Shown: positions 24,313 to 32,631, numbered from the stretch's first letter. The stretch is DNA of 35,752 nt from JBFXAF01 sp050178915 (GCA_050178915.1 JBFXFO010000023.1:1-35752), one strand, 5' to 3'. Made by a program: numbers and translations. Notes: a model not told the origin generated them from the letters alone.

Positions 24313-25098
24313 CTATTGTGCGGTCCAGCCGCCATCGATGGAGATCGACGTGCCGGTGATCGATGCTGCGGCGTCGGAGCAGAGGAACACGGCGGTGGCG
24401 GCGACCTGCTCGACCGTGGCGAACTCACGCGTCGGCTGCTTGGCCAGCATTACAGTCTTCACCACGGTTTCGCGGTCCATGCCGTGCGCCTTCATCTGGT
24501 CGGGGATCTGCGCCTCGACCAGCGGCGTCAGCACATAGCCGGGGCAGATCGCGTTGCAGGTGATGTGCTTCTCCGCCACCTCCAGCGCCACCGTCTTGGT
24601 CAGCCCGACAACGCCGTGCTTGGCGGCGATGTAGGCGGCCTTGTAGGGCGAGGCGCGCAACCCGTGCGCCGACGCGATGTTGACGATGCGTCCCCAGCCC
24701 TGCGCCTTCATCAGCGGCAGCGCTGCGGCCGTGGTGTGGAACGCCGAGGACAGATTGATCGCGATGATGGCGTCCCATTTGTCGATGGGGAACTCATCGA
24801 CCGGCGCAACGTGCTGGATGCCCGCATTGTTGACGAGGATATCGACCGCGCCGAACTGCTCCTGCACCGTCGCGATCAGCGAGCGGCACTGGTCGGGCTT
24901 CGACATGTCAGCCTGCAGATAGGCGGCGTCGACGCCGTGCTTGCGGCCGATCATGGCGGCTGCGGCGCGATCTTCGGCCGTATCCGAGAACGAATTGAGC
25001 GCGACATTGCAGCCGCTGGCGGCGAGCCCCTCGGCGATGGCAAGGCCGATGCCGGAGGTCGAGCCGGTGACGATGGCGGTGCGCTTCCTGGCCTGCAT
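24313..25098 (-). CDS. bdhA: 3-Hydroxybutyrate dehydrogenase
   Basis: Short-chain dehydrogenase oxidising D-3-hydroxybutyrate to acetoacetate with NAD+, used in polyhydroxybutyrate breakdown. 261 residues with TGSTSGIG (11-18), NNAG (90-93), and the catalytic S143, Y156, K160 (YIAAK). NAGIQHVAPVDEFP (91-104) and ASAHGLRASPYK (142-153) are specific to the 3-hydroxybutyrate dehydrogenase group, and the C-terminal DGGWTAQ fits. Product enters acetyl-CoA metabolism together with the acetyl-CoA synthetase found further right. Upstream is the CarD terminator, so transcription probably starts in the short gap at 25099-25130. Confidence 0.94.
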   Translation of the reverse strand: MQARKRTAIVTGSTSGIGLAIAEGLAASGCNVALNSFSDTAEDRAAAAMIGRKHGVDAAYLQADMSKPDQCRSLIATVQEQFGAVDILVNNAGIQHVAPVDEFPIDKWDAIIAINLSSAFHTTAAALPLMKAQGWGRIVNIASAHGLRASPYKAAYIAAKHGVVGLTKTVALEVAEKHITCNAICPGYVLTPLVEAQIPDQMKAHGMDRETVVKTVMLAKQPTREFATVEQVAATAVFLCSDAAASITGTSISIDGGWTAQ

Positions 25099-25130
25099 TG
25101 CTGGTCTCCTGAGCGGCCGGCGATGGAAAA

Positions 25131-25159
25131 AGAAAACCCGGCGCGAAGCCGGGTTTTCT
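25131..25159 (-). terminator. Rho-independent terminator of carD
   Basis: AGAAAACCCGGC (25131-25142) and GCCGGGTTTTCT (25148-25159), a perfect 12-base stem with a 5-base loop, followed in the minus direction by a U-rich run (TTTTCC). It lies 21 bases beyond the carD stop. Confidence 0.9.
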
Positions 25160-25180
25160 GCAAACTGGATGTGAGCTGGC

Positions 25181-25756
25181 TTATGCCGCCTCTTCCTGCT
25201 CGGCTTCCTCGGTCTCGACCTTGGCGCCGCGGCGCGGGCCCTTGTTGAGGTTGGCCTCGATCAGGCGGACGGCTTCCGTCTCCGACATCTTGTTCACGGC
25301 GGCGATCTCGCGCGCCATGCGGTCGAGCGCGGCTTCATACAGCTGACGCTCGGAATAGGACTGCTCGGGCTGGTTCTCGGCACGATAGAGGTCGCGCACG
25401 ACTTCCGAAATCGAGATCAGGTCGCCGGAGTTGATCTTGGCATCGTACTCCTGCGCGCGGCGCGACCACATGGTGCGCTTCACGCGGGCTCGGCCCTGCA
25501 CGACCTTCAGCGCGCGATCCACATAGTCCGTCTCCGAAAGCTTGCGCATGCCGATCGCAGTCGCCTTGGCGACCGGCACCTTCAGGCGCATCTTGTCCTT
25601 CTGGAAGTCGATGACGAACAGTTCCAGCTTCATGCCAGCGACTTCCTGCTCGTCGATCGCCGTGATCTGGCCAACGCCATGCGCGGGATACACGATGAAC
25701 TCGCCGGTCTTGAAACCGTGACGCGTCGCAGATTTCTTCTGAGGAACGGAAGCCAT
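25181..25756 (-). CDS. carD: CarD-family transcriptional regulator
   Basis: 191 residues from ATG 25756. Binds the RNA polymerase beta subunit and stabilises the open promoter complex, affecting rRNA and housekeeping transcription. N-terminal Tudor-like RNAP-interaction domain: FKTGEFIVYPAHGVGQITAIDEQ (15-37, given in the family as VYPAHGVG), then FVIDFQKDKMRLKVPVAKA; C-terminal helical DNA-binding domain from about 75 with MWSRRAQEYDAKINSGD. Ends in an acidic tail (EEAEQEEAA). An upstream in-frame start (25813) would add 19 residues unlike homologues. Own terminator, and own promoter in the region to its right. Confidence 0.95.
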   Translation of the reverse strand: MASVPQKKSATRHGFKTGEFIVYPAHGVGQITAIDEQEVAGMKLELFVIDFQKDKMRLKVPVAKATAIGMRKLSETDYVDRALKVVQGRARVKRTMWSRRAQEYDAKINSGDLISISEVVRDLYRAENQPEQSYSERQLYEAALDRMAREIAAVNKMSETEAVRLIEANLNKGPRRGAKVETEEAEQEEAA

Positions 25757-26138
25757 ACGCCCTGTACTCCTGTTGCGGCTCCGGCGATCATCGCCAGAAA
25801 ACCCGACTGGCACGCCGGATGGCGTACCTACAGCCGCACAACATTCGTTCCGACAGTCCGGGATTTACGGCCGGCACAGGCACGAGAACAGCCTTGCCAG
25901 GCCCAGGTTTACCCTGGTCCGGAGAGCGGATTGAACCTTTCAATGATTAACGCGTTCGCGCCTTGAATTGACGTTGTGCCATCGGCCTGTGGATGAAGGG
26001 GTACCACAAAAAGGTGCAAGAATCAACAATTTGCCGCAGGCGCGAACAAAAGCACACCGGACAATGACGGTGCGCGGCTAATGCCAAGCCTGTACGCAGG
26101 GCGAATTTTGCCGGCTTTGCCGCCCGCTCGATCCGGCC
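25757..26138. other. Intergenic region between carD and fdxA
   Basis: 382 bases without a gene. It should hold the carD promoter (minus strand) and the fdxA 3' end. A small inverted repeat CCAGG-TTTAC-CCTGG lies at 25903-25917; AT-rich segments are at about 25930-25950 and 26005-26035. No RNA gene or clear terminator for fdxA was recognised. Confidence 0.5.
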
Positions 26139-26477
26139 TCAGTCTCCGGAGCCGGGCTCGGCGGAGAAGTATTTCTCGAACTTGCCCTCGACGCCGTCGA
26201 ATTCCTTGCCGTCGCCCGGCGCATTGCCCTTGGTGGTCACGTTCGGCCACTTGTCGGCGTAGTCCGCGTTGAGCTTCAGCCACATGTCCAGGCCCGGCTC
26301 GGTGTCCGGCTTGATCGCATCGGCAGGACACTCAGGCTCACAGACCCCGCAGTCGATGCACTCGTCCGGGTGGATGACCAGCATGTTCTCGCCTTCGTAG
26401 AAGCAGTCCACCGGACACACTTCGACGCAATCCATGTACTTGCACTTGATGCAATTGTCGGTGACCACATAGGTCAT
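26139..26477 (-). CDS. fdxA: Seven-iron ferredoxin FdxA
   Basis: 112 residues. Electron carrier with one [3Fe-4S] and one [4Fe-4S] cluster. Cys 9, 17 and 50 match the [3Fe-4S] ligands and Cys 21, 40, 43 and 46 the [4Fe-4S] ligands of Azotobacter ferredoxin I (shifted by one), with the extra Cys 12 and 25 also kept. The C-terminal half (about 60-112) is the usual extension of the FdxA group. Start at ATG 26477. In Rhizobiales this gene regularly lies between the S4/helicase pair and carD. Partner enzyme unknown. Confidence 0.95.
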   Translation of the reverse strand: MTYVVTDNCIKCKYMDCVEVCPVDCFYEGENMLVIHPDECIDCGVCEPECPADAIKPDTEPGLDMWLKLNADYADKWPNVTTKGNAPGDGKEFDGVEGKFEKYFSAEPGSGD

Positions 26478-26598
26478 GGCATGAGAACTCCGGCCGGCTC
26501 CTGACGGCTACAAGCTGCGTGACCTATCCACTTTGACCTTACGTGGCAAGGCCGCGGCATCGCGGCGAGAAGCCTCGCCGTGGAAGGATTTTGCGCGA

Positions 26599-26940
26599 TC
26601 ATGGTTGCCGCCGCCTGCCCTTCTCCTTCCAGCCCTTGATCACCTCGGGGGCAGAGAGGTCGACTACGGGTGGAGGCGTGATGTCTTCGTAGAGGCCGCG
26701 CGCCTCGGGGGCTGGCCCGCGCCGCTCGCCAGCGCCGACGACGCGATAGACAAGGACGCGGCGCTCGACCGTCATGGTCAGCACGTCGCCGGGCTTCACC
26801 GAGGCGGCAGGCTGCGTCACCTTGTTGCCGTTGATGCGGACGCGGCCGGCCTCGACCAGCCTTGCGGCAAGCGTCCGCGACTTGATCACCCGCGCGAAGA
26901 ACAGCCACTTGTCGAGCCGCTGCTTCGCCTCGGCGTTCAT
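26599..26940 (-). CDS. HslR-like S4-domain RNA-binding protein
   Basis: 113 residues. S4 domain at about 8-65: RLDKWLFFARVIKSRTLA (8-25) and VRINGNKVTQPAASVKPGDVL (34-54) are the family core; the C-terminal tail is basic (KGWKEKGRRRQP). Homologues (HslR/Hsp15) bind stalled 50S subunits carrying peptidyl-tRNA and help recycling. Its ATG directly follows the helicase TAG with no base between, so it is translated with the helicase. Role in this host is inferred from E. coli Hsp15. Confidence 0.9.
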   Translation of the reverse strand: MNAEAKQRLDKWLFFARVIKSRTLAARLVEAGRVRINGNKVTQPAASVKPGDVLTMTVERRVLVYRVVGAGERRGPAPEARGLYEDITPPPVVDLSAPEVIKGWKEKGRRRQP

Positions 26941-29900
26941 CTATTTCTTGAGCTGGTCGCGCAGCGCCGCGAGCTTGGCGAAGGGTGAATCCGGATCGAA
27001 GGGTTTCGCTCGCTCCTCGCGCGGAGGCTTCGCCTGGGAGGCGGGCCGGCCTTGCGGCGGTCCCTTGCGCTGTTCACCGTCACGCCGGCCGCCCTCGCGC
27101 TGATGCGGGCGGTCGCCACGCTCGCCATCCTGGGGGCGGCGGTCGCCGCGCGGACGTCCTTCGCCGTCGCGCTTGCCGGCGCCGCCGGGCTTGAACTTGT
27201 CGCGCCGCCAACGCTGGCCGTCCTCGCGCGCCGGAGCCGCTGCCGCGCCCTCGGGGGACGCGCCAGCTTCGGCACTGCCACCCTGTGGCGGGCGGCGGTT
27301 GCTGTCGAAGCGGCGCGGGCCACGTTCACGCTGGCCCTGCGGGCGACGGCCCTCGAAGCGGCCGGTGCGCCAGACGATGACTGGCTTCGGCGGCTCGGCC
27401 TCTTCCGCAACGGGAGCGGCGTCGGTCGCGGCTGACGCTTCGGCCGAAATTTCCGCAACGGCGGCCGCTGGTGTCACTTCGGCCGCCGAGGCTTCCGGGC
27501 CGGTTTGGGCAGCAGGCTCAGCGGGTGCTTCCGCCGTCTGCTCCGGCACCGCTTCGGCTGCGGCGTCTGCGGCGGTATCGTCGGGCGTCGCTTCCTCAAC
27601 CGCTGCTTCGGTCTCGGCGCCGGCGGTCGCACCGGCTTCGGCCGTCGTTTCGACCTCGGCCGACACCTCGGCTGGTTGGCCCGTGTTGTCAGACTCCGCC
27701 GTCGCTTCCGCGCTGGAGGCCTCTGCCGCAGCGGCAGCCTTGGCGGCTGCCTCTGCCTTGGCCTGCACGACCGCGGCGTCGAAGGCCGACAGGCGGTCCT
27801 TCACCTCCGCGGCGGGCTTCGGTTCGCCGCGATAGCCGAGGCCCTTCAGGATCTCTTCCATGTCTTCGGCGGTTGCGCCGAGGATGGACATCATCGGCGG
27901 CGTCACCACGAAGGCGCCGCCGTAGGCGCCGTCGGGACGCTGCGCCGAACCCGGGTTCCACGCCAGCGCCGGACGGATCAGGTCGGCGAGGCGCTCGAGG
28001 ATATCGACACGCACGGCACGGCGGCCGAGCACGCGATAGCCGGCCAGCTTGTAGAAGGCGCGGTCGAAGGTCGGATCGACGACAACGGAGGTGCGGCCGG
28101 AGGCGAGCGACTGCACGACGTCGCCGAAGCCGGGCTTGTCCTTGCCGTCGTTCTTCAGCGCCCACAGAAGGGTCAGCAGGCCGGCCGGATTGGGCTTCAC
28201 CAGCGTCGGAAGAAAGATGTGATAGGCGCCGAAGCGGACACCCAGCCGGCGCAGGGCGGCGCGACCTTCCTGGTCGAGCGCCTTCACGTCGTCAGCGATG
28301 TCGCGGCGATTGATCAGGCCGAAATTCTCGACCAGCTGGAAGGCGATGCCGCGTCCCATGCCCGCGAGCTGCTCGGCGTTCTTGAGGTCGACCAGCGGCT
28401 TCAGCACCGACTCGATCTGATAGAGCGCATAACGTTCGGCGCGGGCCACGACCTTGTCGCGCGCGGGGCCGTTCAACTGCTCGTCGCTGAGCAGGATGAC
28501 TCGCGGCTTGAGCGCATCCTCGCCCGCCACCAGCGTGGCGATCGGCGCGCCGATCCAGCGCAGCGTGCCATCGGAGGCGAGCGCCAGATCATTGTTCGGC
28601 GCAATGGAAAAGCGCTCGGCACGCGCCTCGAATTCGGCGGCGAGCGCCTGCTGCGCGGCGGCCTTGACGGCGCGCGCATCCTCGCCCCCCGCGCTCTGGT
28701 CGGCAGTGAAGCGGAAGCCCTGCAACTCGCCGACGTGATGACCCTCGACGAGCACGCCGCCGGACGGGCTGATTTCTGCTTCAGGCATTGAATTTTCTCG
28801 CAGTCGGCGCATGAGCACGGAAGTCCTGCGGTCTACGAAGCGTTTCGTCAATCGCTCATGCAGCGCATCTGACAGTCGGTCTTCGATCTCGCGCGTTTTT
28901 TCTTGCCAGTGTGCCGGATCGGCCAGCCAGCCGGGACGGTTCGAAACGAAGGTCCAGGTGCGGATTTGCGCGATGCGGGCCGACAGCGTGTCGATGTCGC
29001 CGTCGGTGGAGTCGGCGCGGCGCACCTGCTCGGCCATGTAGTTCTCGTCGACATGGCCGTTGCGCGCGAGGTCGACATACATCGAGGCGATGAGGTCGGC
29101 GTGCTGCGCCGGCGCGATGCGGCGGTAGTCGGGCAGCGCGCACGCTTCCCACAGCAGCGCGACGCGCTCGCGGCCGGTGGCGAGGCTGCGGATTTCCGGA
29201 TCCTGCGACAACCGGTCAAGCGCCTGCTGGTCCACCGCCGGCAGCGCCCGCGTCAGACCTTCGACCGGCGCCACCGTTTCGATCGAGCGCTTCAGCGCGT
29301 CGATGGAGGTGAAGTCGAAGCGGGTGGTGCGCCACTGCAGCACCTTCACCGGCTCGAAATCGTGACCCTCAATCTTCTGCACCAGATCGTCGGCGAACGG
29401 ATCGACCTGACCGGTGACGCCGAAGGTGCCATCGCGCAGATGGCGACCGGCGCGGCCGGCGATCTGGCCGAGCTCGGCTGCGGTGAGCTCGCGATACTGG
29501 TAGCCGTCGAACTTGCGGTTCTGGGCGAAGGCGACATGGTCGACGTCGAGATTGAGGCCCATGCCGATAGCGTCGGTCGCGACAAGGAAGTCGACATCGC
29601 CGTTCTGGTACAGCTCGACCTGGGCGTTGCGGGTGCGCGGGCTGAGCGCGCCGAGCACGACAGCCGAGCCGCCGCGCTGGCGGCGGATCAGTTCCGCGAT
29701 GGCGTAGACCTCGTCCGCCGAGAAGGCGACGATCGCGGTGCGGCGCGGCAGCCGTGTCAGCTTCTTCGAGCCGGCATAGGCAAGATGCGAGAGACGCGGG
29801 CGCGTCACCACGGCGACGCCCTTCAGCAGCTTCTCCAGGATGCCGCGCATCGTATGAGCGCCGAGCAGCAGCGTTTCGTGCTTGCCGCGCAGATGGAGAA

Positions 29901-30267
29901 TGCGGTCGGTGAAGATGTGGCCGCGCTCGAGGTCGGCGGCGAGCTGCACCTCGTCGATTGCAGCGAAGGCGAGGTCGGTCTGGCGCGGCATCGCCTCCAC
30001 GGTGCAGACGAAGTAGCGCGCGCCGGCCGGCACGATCTTCTCCTCGCCGGTGATCAGCGCGGTCTTCGCCACGCCGACCTTCTCGCAGACCCGCGCATAG
30101 ACCTCGCGGGCCAGCAGCCGCAGCGGCAGGCCGATGACGCCGCTGCCATGCGCGACCATGCGTTCGATCGCGAGATGCGTCTTGCCGGTGTTGGTCGGTC
30201 CGAGCACGGCGGTGACGTCGCGCCCGGAGAGCACGAGTGGCGCCGCTTCGCTGGAATGGGCAGTCAT
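26941..30267 (-). CDS. Suv3-like DExH RNA helicase with Arg/Gly-rich tail
   Basis: 1108 residues from ATG 30267 (GTG 30321 is an alternative adding 18 residues; homologues favour the ATG). Core helicase: GPTNTGKTH (23-31, motif I), DEVQ (105-108, motif II, DExH/Q type), and QIAGRAGRH (motif VI, near 270). This is the SUV3 family; the mitochondrial member works with polynucleotide phosphorylase in the RNA degradosome. The middle has the helical and Suv3 C-terminal-like regions. From about 840 it becomes Ala/Glu-rich, and the last 150 residues are Arg/Gly/Gln-rich, disordered, and fit RNA binding. A homologous role in bacterial RNA turnover is inferred. Translationally linked to the S4 gene. 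Confidence 0.92.
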   Translation of the reverse strand: MTAHSSEAAPLVLSGRDVTAVLGPTNTGKTHLAIERMVAHGSGVIGLPLRLLAREVYARVCEKVGVAKTALITGEEKIVPAGARYFVCTVEAMPRQTDLAFAAIDEVQLAADLERGHIFTDRILHLRGKHETLLLGAHTMRGILEKLLKGVAVVTRPRLSHLAYAGSKKLTRLPRRTAIVAFSADEVYAIAELIRRQRGGSAVVLGALSPRTRNAQVELYQNGDVDFLVATDAIGMGLNLDVDHVAFAQNRKFDGYQYRELTAAELGQIAGRAGRHLRDGTFGVTGQVDPFADDLVQKIEGHDFEPVKVLQWRTTRFDFTSIDALKRSIETVAPVEGLTRALPAVDQQALDRLSQDPEIRSLATGRERVALLWEACALPDYRRIAPAQHADLIASMYVDLARNGHVDENYMAEQVRRADSTDGDIDTLSARIAQIRTWTFVSNRPGWLADPAHWQEKTREIEDRLSDALHERLTKRFVDRRTSVLMRRLRENSMPEAEISPSGGVLVEGHHVGELQGFRFTADQSAGGEDARAVKAAAQQALAAEFEARAERFSIAPNNDLALASDGTLRWIGAPIATLVAGEDALKPRVILLSDEQLNGPARDKVVARAERYALYQIESVLKPLVDLKNAEQLAGMGRGIAFQLVENFGLINRRDIADDVKALDQEGRAALRRLGVRFGAYHIFLPTLVKPNPAGLLTLLWALKNDGKDKPGFGDVVQSLASGRTSVVVDPTFDRAFYKLAGYRVLGRRAVRVDILERLADLIRPALAWNPGSAQRPDGAYGGAFVVTPPMMSILGATAEDMEEILKGLGYRGEPKPAAEVKDRLSAFDAAVVQAKAEAAAKAAAAAEASSAEATAESDNTGQPAEVSAEVETTAEAGATAGAETEAAVEEATPDDTAADAAAEAVPEQTAEAPAEPAAQTGPEASAAEVTPAAAVAEISAEASAATDAAPVAEEAEPPKPVIVWRTGRFEGRRPQGQRERGPRRFDSNRRPPQGGSAEAGASPEGAAAAPAREDGQRWRRDKFKPGGAGKRDGEGRPRGDRRPQDGERGDRPHQREGGRRDGEQRKGPPQGRPASQAKPPREERAKPFDPDSPFAKLAALRDQLKK

Positions 30268-30380
30268 CGGGAAGGCAGTAACCTTGCGGCGGGCGCGCGC
30301 GTGGATCGGGTGCAGCGACACATATAGGAAAGCCGGCAGTGCGCAAAAGGCCTTCCGGAGCGGTCGCCGATTAACCTTCG

Positions 30381-30440
30381 GAACGACTCTGGAACGAATC
30401 AGCGACGAATCGCTGACTCCCGCTGATTCAGGGTTTGTTC
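30381..30440. repeat. Direct repeat copy 1 with LexA-like site
   Basis: The first 31 bases (30381-30411) are identical to 30652-30682, and the next 29 bases match at 19 positions. It starts with GAAC-GACTCTG-GAAC (30381-30395), the reverse complement of the GTTC-N7-GTTC LexA box of alphaproteobacteria. GAATCAGCG (30396-30404) and CGCTGATTC (30421-30429) add a perfect inverted repeat. It lies 114 bases upstream of the helicase ATG. Confidence 0.75.
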
Positions 30441-30651
30441 ACCCCAATATGTGGGAGGCATCCCGAAAACCTGTACCAGATCATGAATCGCATGCCGGCT
30501 CTCATCGCCTGTCGGCTGTGAAGTCGTTAACAGGCGTCAAGCGGCCTCGCGTTCCATGCTGTTGATTCTTGCAGACCGCTGAAATCCTTGCGAATTCGTC
30601 AACCAAAACCGTGCTGGACCGGGCCAATCGTTAATATGCGTTAACGCTTAA

Positions 30652-30711
30652 GAACGACTCTGGAACGAATCAGCGACGAATCACCGACATCGGCTGCTTC
30701 CCTATTTGTTC
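30652..30711. repeat. Direct repeat copy 2 with LexA-like site
   Basis: Second copy of the repeat, with GAAC-GACTCTG-GAAC at 30652-30666. It is 192 bases upstream of the microprotein ATG and 271 bases from copy 1. The downstream part has diverged and lost the long inverted repeat but keeps TTTGTTC at its end (30705-30711). Confidence 0.75.
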
Positions 30712-30857
30712 CATATGAGAATTGGCGGCTGACGCAACGGCAGGTGCGTGCTTCGCCACTAAACGTTCGATTTGCTGATTTAGTCCTCGCGCATCTGGAA
30801 CAAGTGCGGTGCGAACATCGTTGCAGGGTTGCATCACTCGCAGCTGGGAGCCTTGCC

Positions 30858-30932
30858 ATGAACGGTATCATCTATCTCATCGGCCTCGTCGTCATCGTGA
30901 TGGCGATCCTTTCCTTCGTTGGCCTTCGCTGA
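30858..30932 (+). CDS. 24-residue single-helix membrane microprotein
   Basis: ATG 30858 with GGGAG at 30846-30850. The peptide is nearly all one hydrophobic helix (IIYLIGLVVIVMAILSFVGLR, residues 4-24 in two parts, after MNG), ending in Arg. Peptides of this form are common upstream of small membrane genes in rhizobia and similar tiny proteins occur in Brucella-type genomes (from memory). The stop is 15 bases before the next gene, so they form an operon. Function unknown. Confidence 0.72.
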   Translation: MNGIIYLIGLVVIVMAILSFVGLR

Positions 30933-30947
30933 GCGGGGGTCGGGACA

Positions 30948-31835
30948 ATGGCTGTCGCCAAGAGCGTTATCGCCGACACGCCGGTCGCCGTCGCGGCCGT
31001 GCCTTCTGAAACCGCGTCCTATGTCGATTGGGGCGCAATCATCGCGGGAGCGGTCGTCGCCGCCGCGATCTCCCTCGTCCTCTTCATTTTCGGCTCCGCG
31101 CTGGGGCTCTCCTTCGCCGACTTCGACGAGGGGGGCGGCATGTCGGTTGGCTGGTTCGCGGTCACCGCCGCGCTGTGGGCCGCCTGGGTCCAGGTCTCGG
31201 CCTATTTCGCCGGCGGCTATCTGGCAGGCCGGCTGCGCCGGCGTGTCCATGATGCCACCGAACATGAGTCCGACATTCGTGACGGCTCGCATGGCGTGAT
31301 CGTCTGGGCGGTCGGCATCGTGTTCAGCGGTGCACTGGCGTTTGCGGGTCTGACCGGCGCGATCAGCGTGACGGCGCAGACGGCCAGCAACGTCGTTGCC
31401 GGGGCTGCGTCGAACGACGCCGCGGGAGAGTATTCCCTGGTGGTAGACCGCTATCTGCGCGGCGCCGAAGCGGCCAATCCGCCGCTGCCCGCCGGCACGC
31501 GCGACGAGGTCGGCCGCATCGTGGCCGCGTCGATCGCCGACGGCGCGCTCGCCGCGCCGGATCGCGATTACCTCACGGCGACGATCGGACGTGCCGCCGG
31601 CATCGATCAGGCGACGGCGCAGGCGCGCGTGGATGCGCTGTGGGCCGACGCGCAGGCGACGCGACAGAAGGCACTGGAAGCTGCTGACCAGGCTCGCAAG
31701 ATGACCCTGCTAGGCGCATTCCTGACGGCAGCGACGCTGTTCCTTGCGGGAGCGGCTGCCTACTTCGCGGCGACGCTGGGCGGCAATCATCGTGACAAGC
31801 AGGTCGAGCTGATCGGCTGGAGCCGGCGCCGCTAG
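30948..31835 (+). CDS. Four-helix membrane protein of unknown function (labelled PhnA-like in some rhizobia)
   Basis: 295 residues. TSYVDW-like start (ASYVDWGAIIAGAVVAAA, 22-39) leads into helix 1; further helices are about 66-92, 115-140 and 250-275. The loop between helices 3 and 4 (about 142-248) is soluble and Ala/Asp-rich, with a helical tail (AQARVDALWADAQATRQKAL). I recall this type from rhizobial genomes, sometimes named PhnA-like, but nothing here points to phosphonate use. It follows the 24-residue peptide and ends in a strong terminator. Confidence 0.75.
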   Translation: MAVAKSVIADTPVAVAAVPSETASYVDWGAIIAGAVVAAAISLVLFIFGSALGLSFADFDEGGGMSVGWFAVTAALWAAWVQVSAYFAGGYLAGRLRRRVHDATEHESDIRDGSHGVIVWAVGIVFSGALAFAGLTGAISVTAQTASNVVAGAASNDAAGEYSLVVDRYLRGAEAANPPLPAGTRDEVGRIVAASIADGALAAPDRDYLTATIGRAAGIDQATAQARVDALWADAQATRQKALEAADQARKMTLLGAFLTAATLFLAGAAAYFAATLGGNHRDKQVELIGWSRRR

Positions 31836-31857
31836 CTGTCCGCGCGATGTAACAGGA

Positions 31858-31888
31858 GAGGGCTCGCCGTCGGCGAGCCCTCTTTTTT
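31858..31888 (+). terminator. Rho-independent terminator
   Basis: GAGGGCTCGCC (31858-31868), loop GTC, GGCGAGCCCTC (31872-31882), then six T. It closes the microprotein-membrane protein operon 22 bases after the stop. Confidence 0.95.
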
Positions 31889-31893
31889 AGCCG

Positions 31894-32631
31894 TCAGAGC
31901 AGCCGCATGGTGTCGCCGATCCCAACCCGGCCGGGACGGTCGACCTGGCAATAGACGCCAATGTTACGGCCGTTATTGCGCACCAGTTCCCGCAGGATGC
32001 GCGGGTCGTCATCGATCCCATCCTGCGCGATGATGGTGAAACCGCAACGCCGGCACGGCTCGGCAATTGTCATTTCCACCTCACCGATGGCGAGCCTGCG
32101 GCCGATCCACTCCGTCTCCGGGAAGTGGCCCGCGATGGCGGGCATATCGACCACAATGTTCGGGCGGAAGCGGCGCGGGTCCGGCTGGCCCTGCGGATGC
32201 AGCCGCTTCAGTTCGGCCAGCGAGGCGGTGGTCAGCAGGTGCACCGGCGCAACGTCGTAGCGTGCGCTCGTCAGCGGGCCGTCATAGGCAGGTGCGGCCT
32301 GTCGGTCGAGCGGGCGAAGCGATACGGGGAAACCGAGAAAGGCGCCGATCGCCGTATCCACTTCGGGGCTGGGGGCCCCGATCCAGTCCGGCGTAGCGAC
32401 CTCCAGCCTGTTCGCGACGAGCCGTGCGCGAAGCAGCGGCAGGCGATGCCATCTGGCGGCGGTGTCCGGGCTCCCCGGTTCACCGGTCGTGGCATCGACG
32501 ACACCAAACCTGCGGTCTCCGACGACCCCATTCGCACCGATATCCATGGCGTCATTGCGTTCGCCGGCCAGCGAGCTGACCGGATAACGCCAGAGTTCGG
32601 TGACGCGGCCGGTGTCAGTCATCGTCCTCAT
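31894..32631 (-). CDS. MOSC-domain protein
   Basis: 245 residues from ATG 32631 (an ATG three codons later, 32622, is equally likely). N-terminal beta-barrel (VTELWRYPVSSLAGER, 10-25; DRRFGVVDATTGEP, 39-52) and C-terminal MOSC domain with RFRPNIVVD (154-162) and the conserved EPCRRCGF (C193, C196), the site for sulfur or molybdenum cofactor-type chemistry. Such proteins are related to the C-terminal domain of Mo cofactor sulfurase and to the mARC enzymes; the partner or substrate here is unknown. It converges with the membrane-protein operon. Confidence 0.93.
   Translation of the reverse strand: MRTMTDTGRVTELWRYPVSSLAGERNDAMDIGANGVVGDRRFGVVDATTGEPGSPDTAARWHRLPLLRARLVANRLEVATPDWIGAPSPEVDTAIGAFLGFPVSLRPLDRQAAPAYDGPLTSARYDVAPVHLLTTASLAELKRLHPQGQPDPRRFRPNIVVDMPAIAGHFPETEWIGRRLAIGEVEMTIAEPCRRCGFTIIAQDGIDDDPRILRELVRNNGRNIGVYCQVDRPGRVGIGDTMRLL

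Larger units (their letters stand above)
30268..30857. other. Long intergenic region between helicase and microprotein genes
   Basis: 590 bases without a convincing protein gene. It must contain the divergent promoters of the helicase and of the microprotein gene. It holds a 60-base direct repeat in two copies, AT-rich blocks (TTAATATGCGTTAACG near 30631-30646) and a 9-base inverted repeat within copy 1. Open frames crossing it (such as one ending at 30565) show no protein-like features. Confidence 0.6.

Noticed and set aside
26941..28791. Long plus-strand frames opposite the helicase C-terminus
   Set aside because: They come from the Ala/Glu- and Arg/Gly-rich codon runs of the helicase tail and have no start or domain support.
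30631..30650. Possible CtrA site near TTAATATGCGTTAACGCTTAA
   Set aside because: Spacing between the TTAA halves is 6, not the 7 of the CtrA consensus; AT-rich intergenic DNA gives such pairs by chance.
30268..30857. tRNA, small RNA or mobile element in the long intergenic region
   Set aside because: No cloverleaf, integrase, transposase, or terminal inverted repeats were found; only the 60-base direct repeat is supported.
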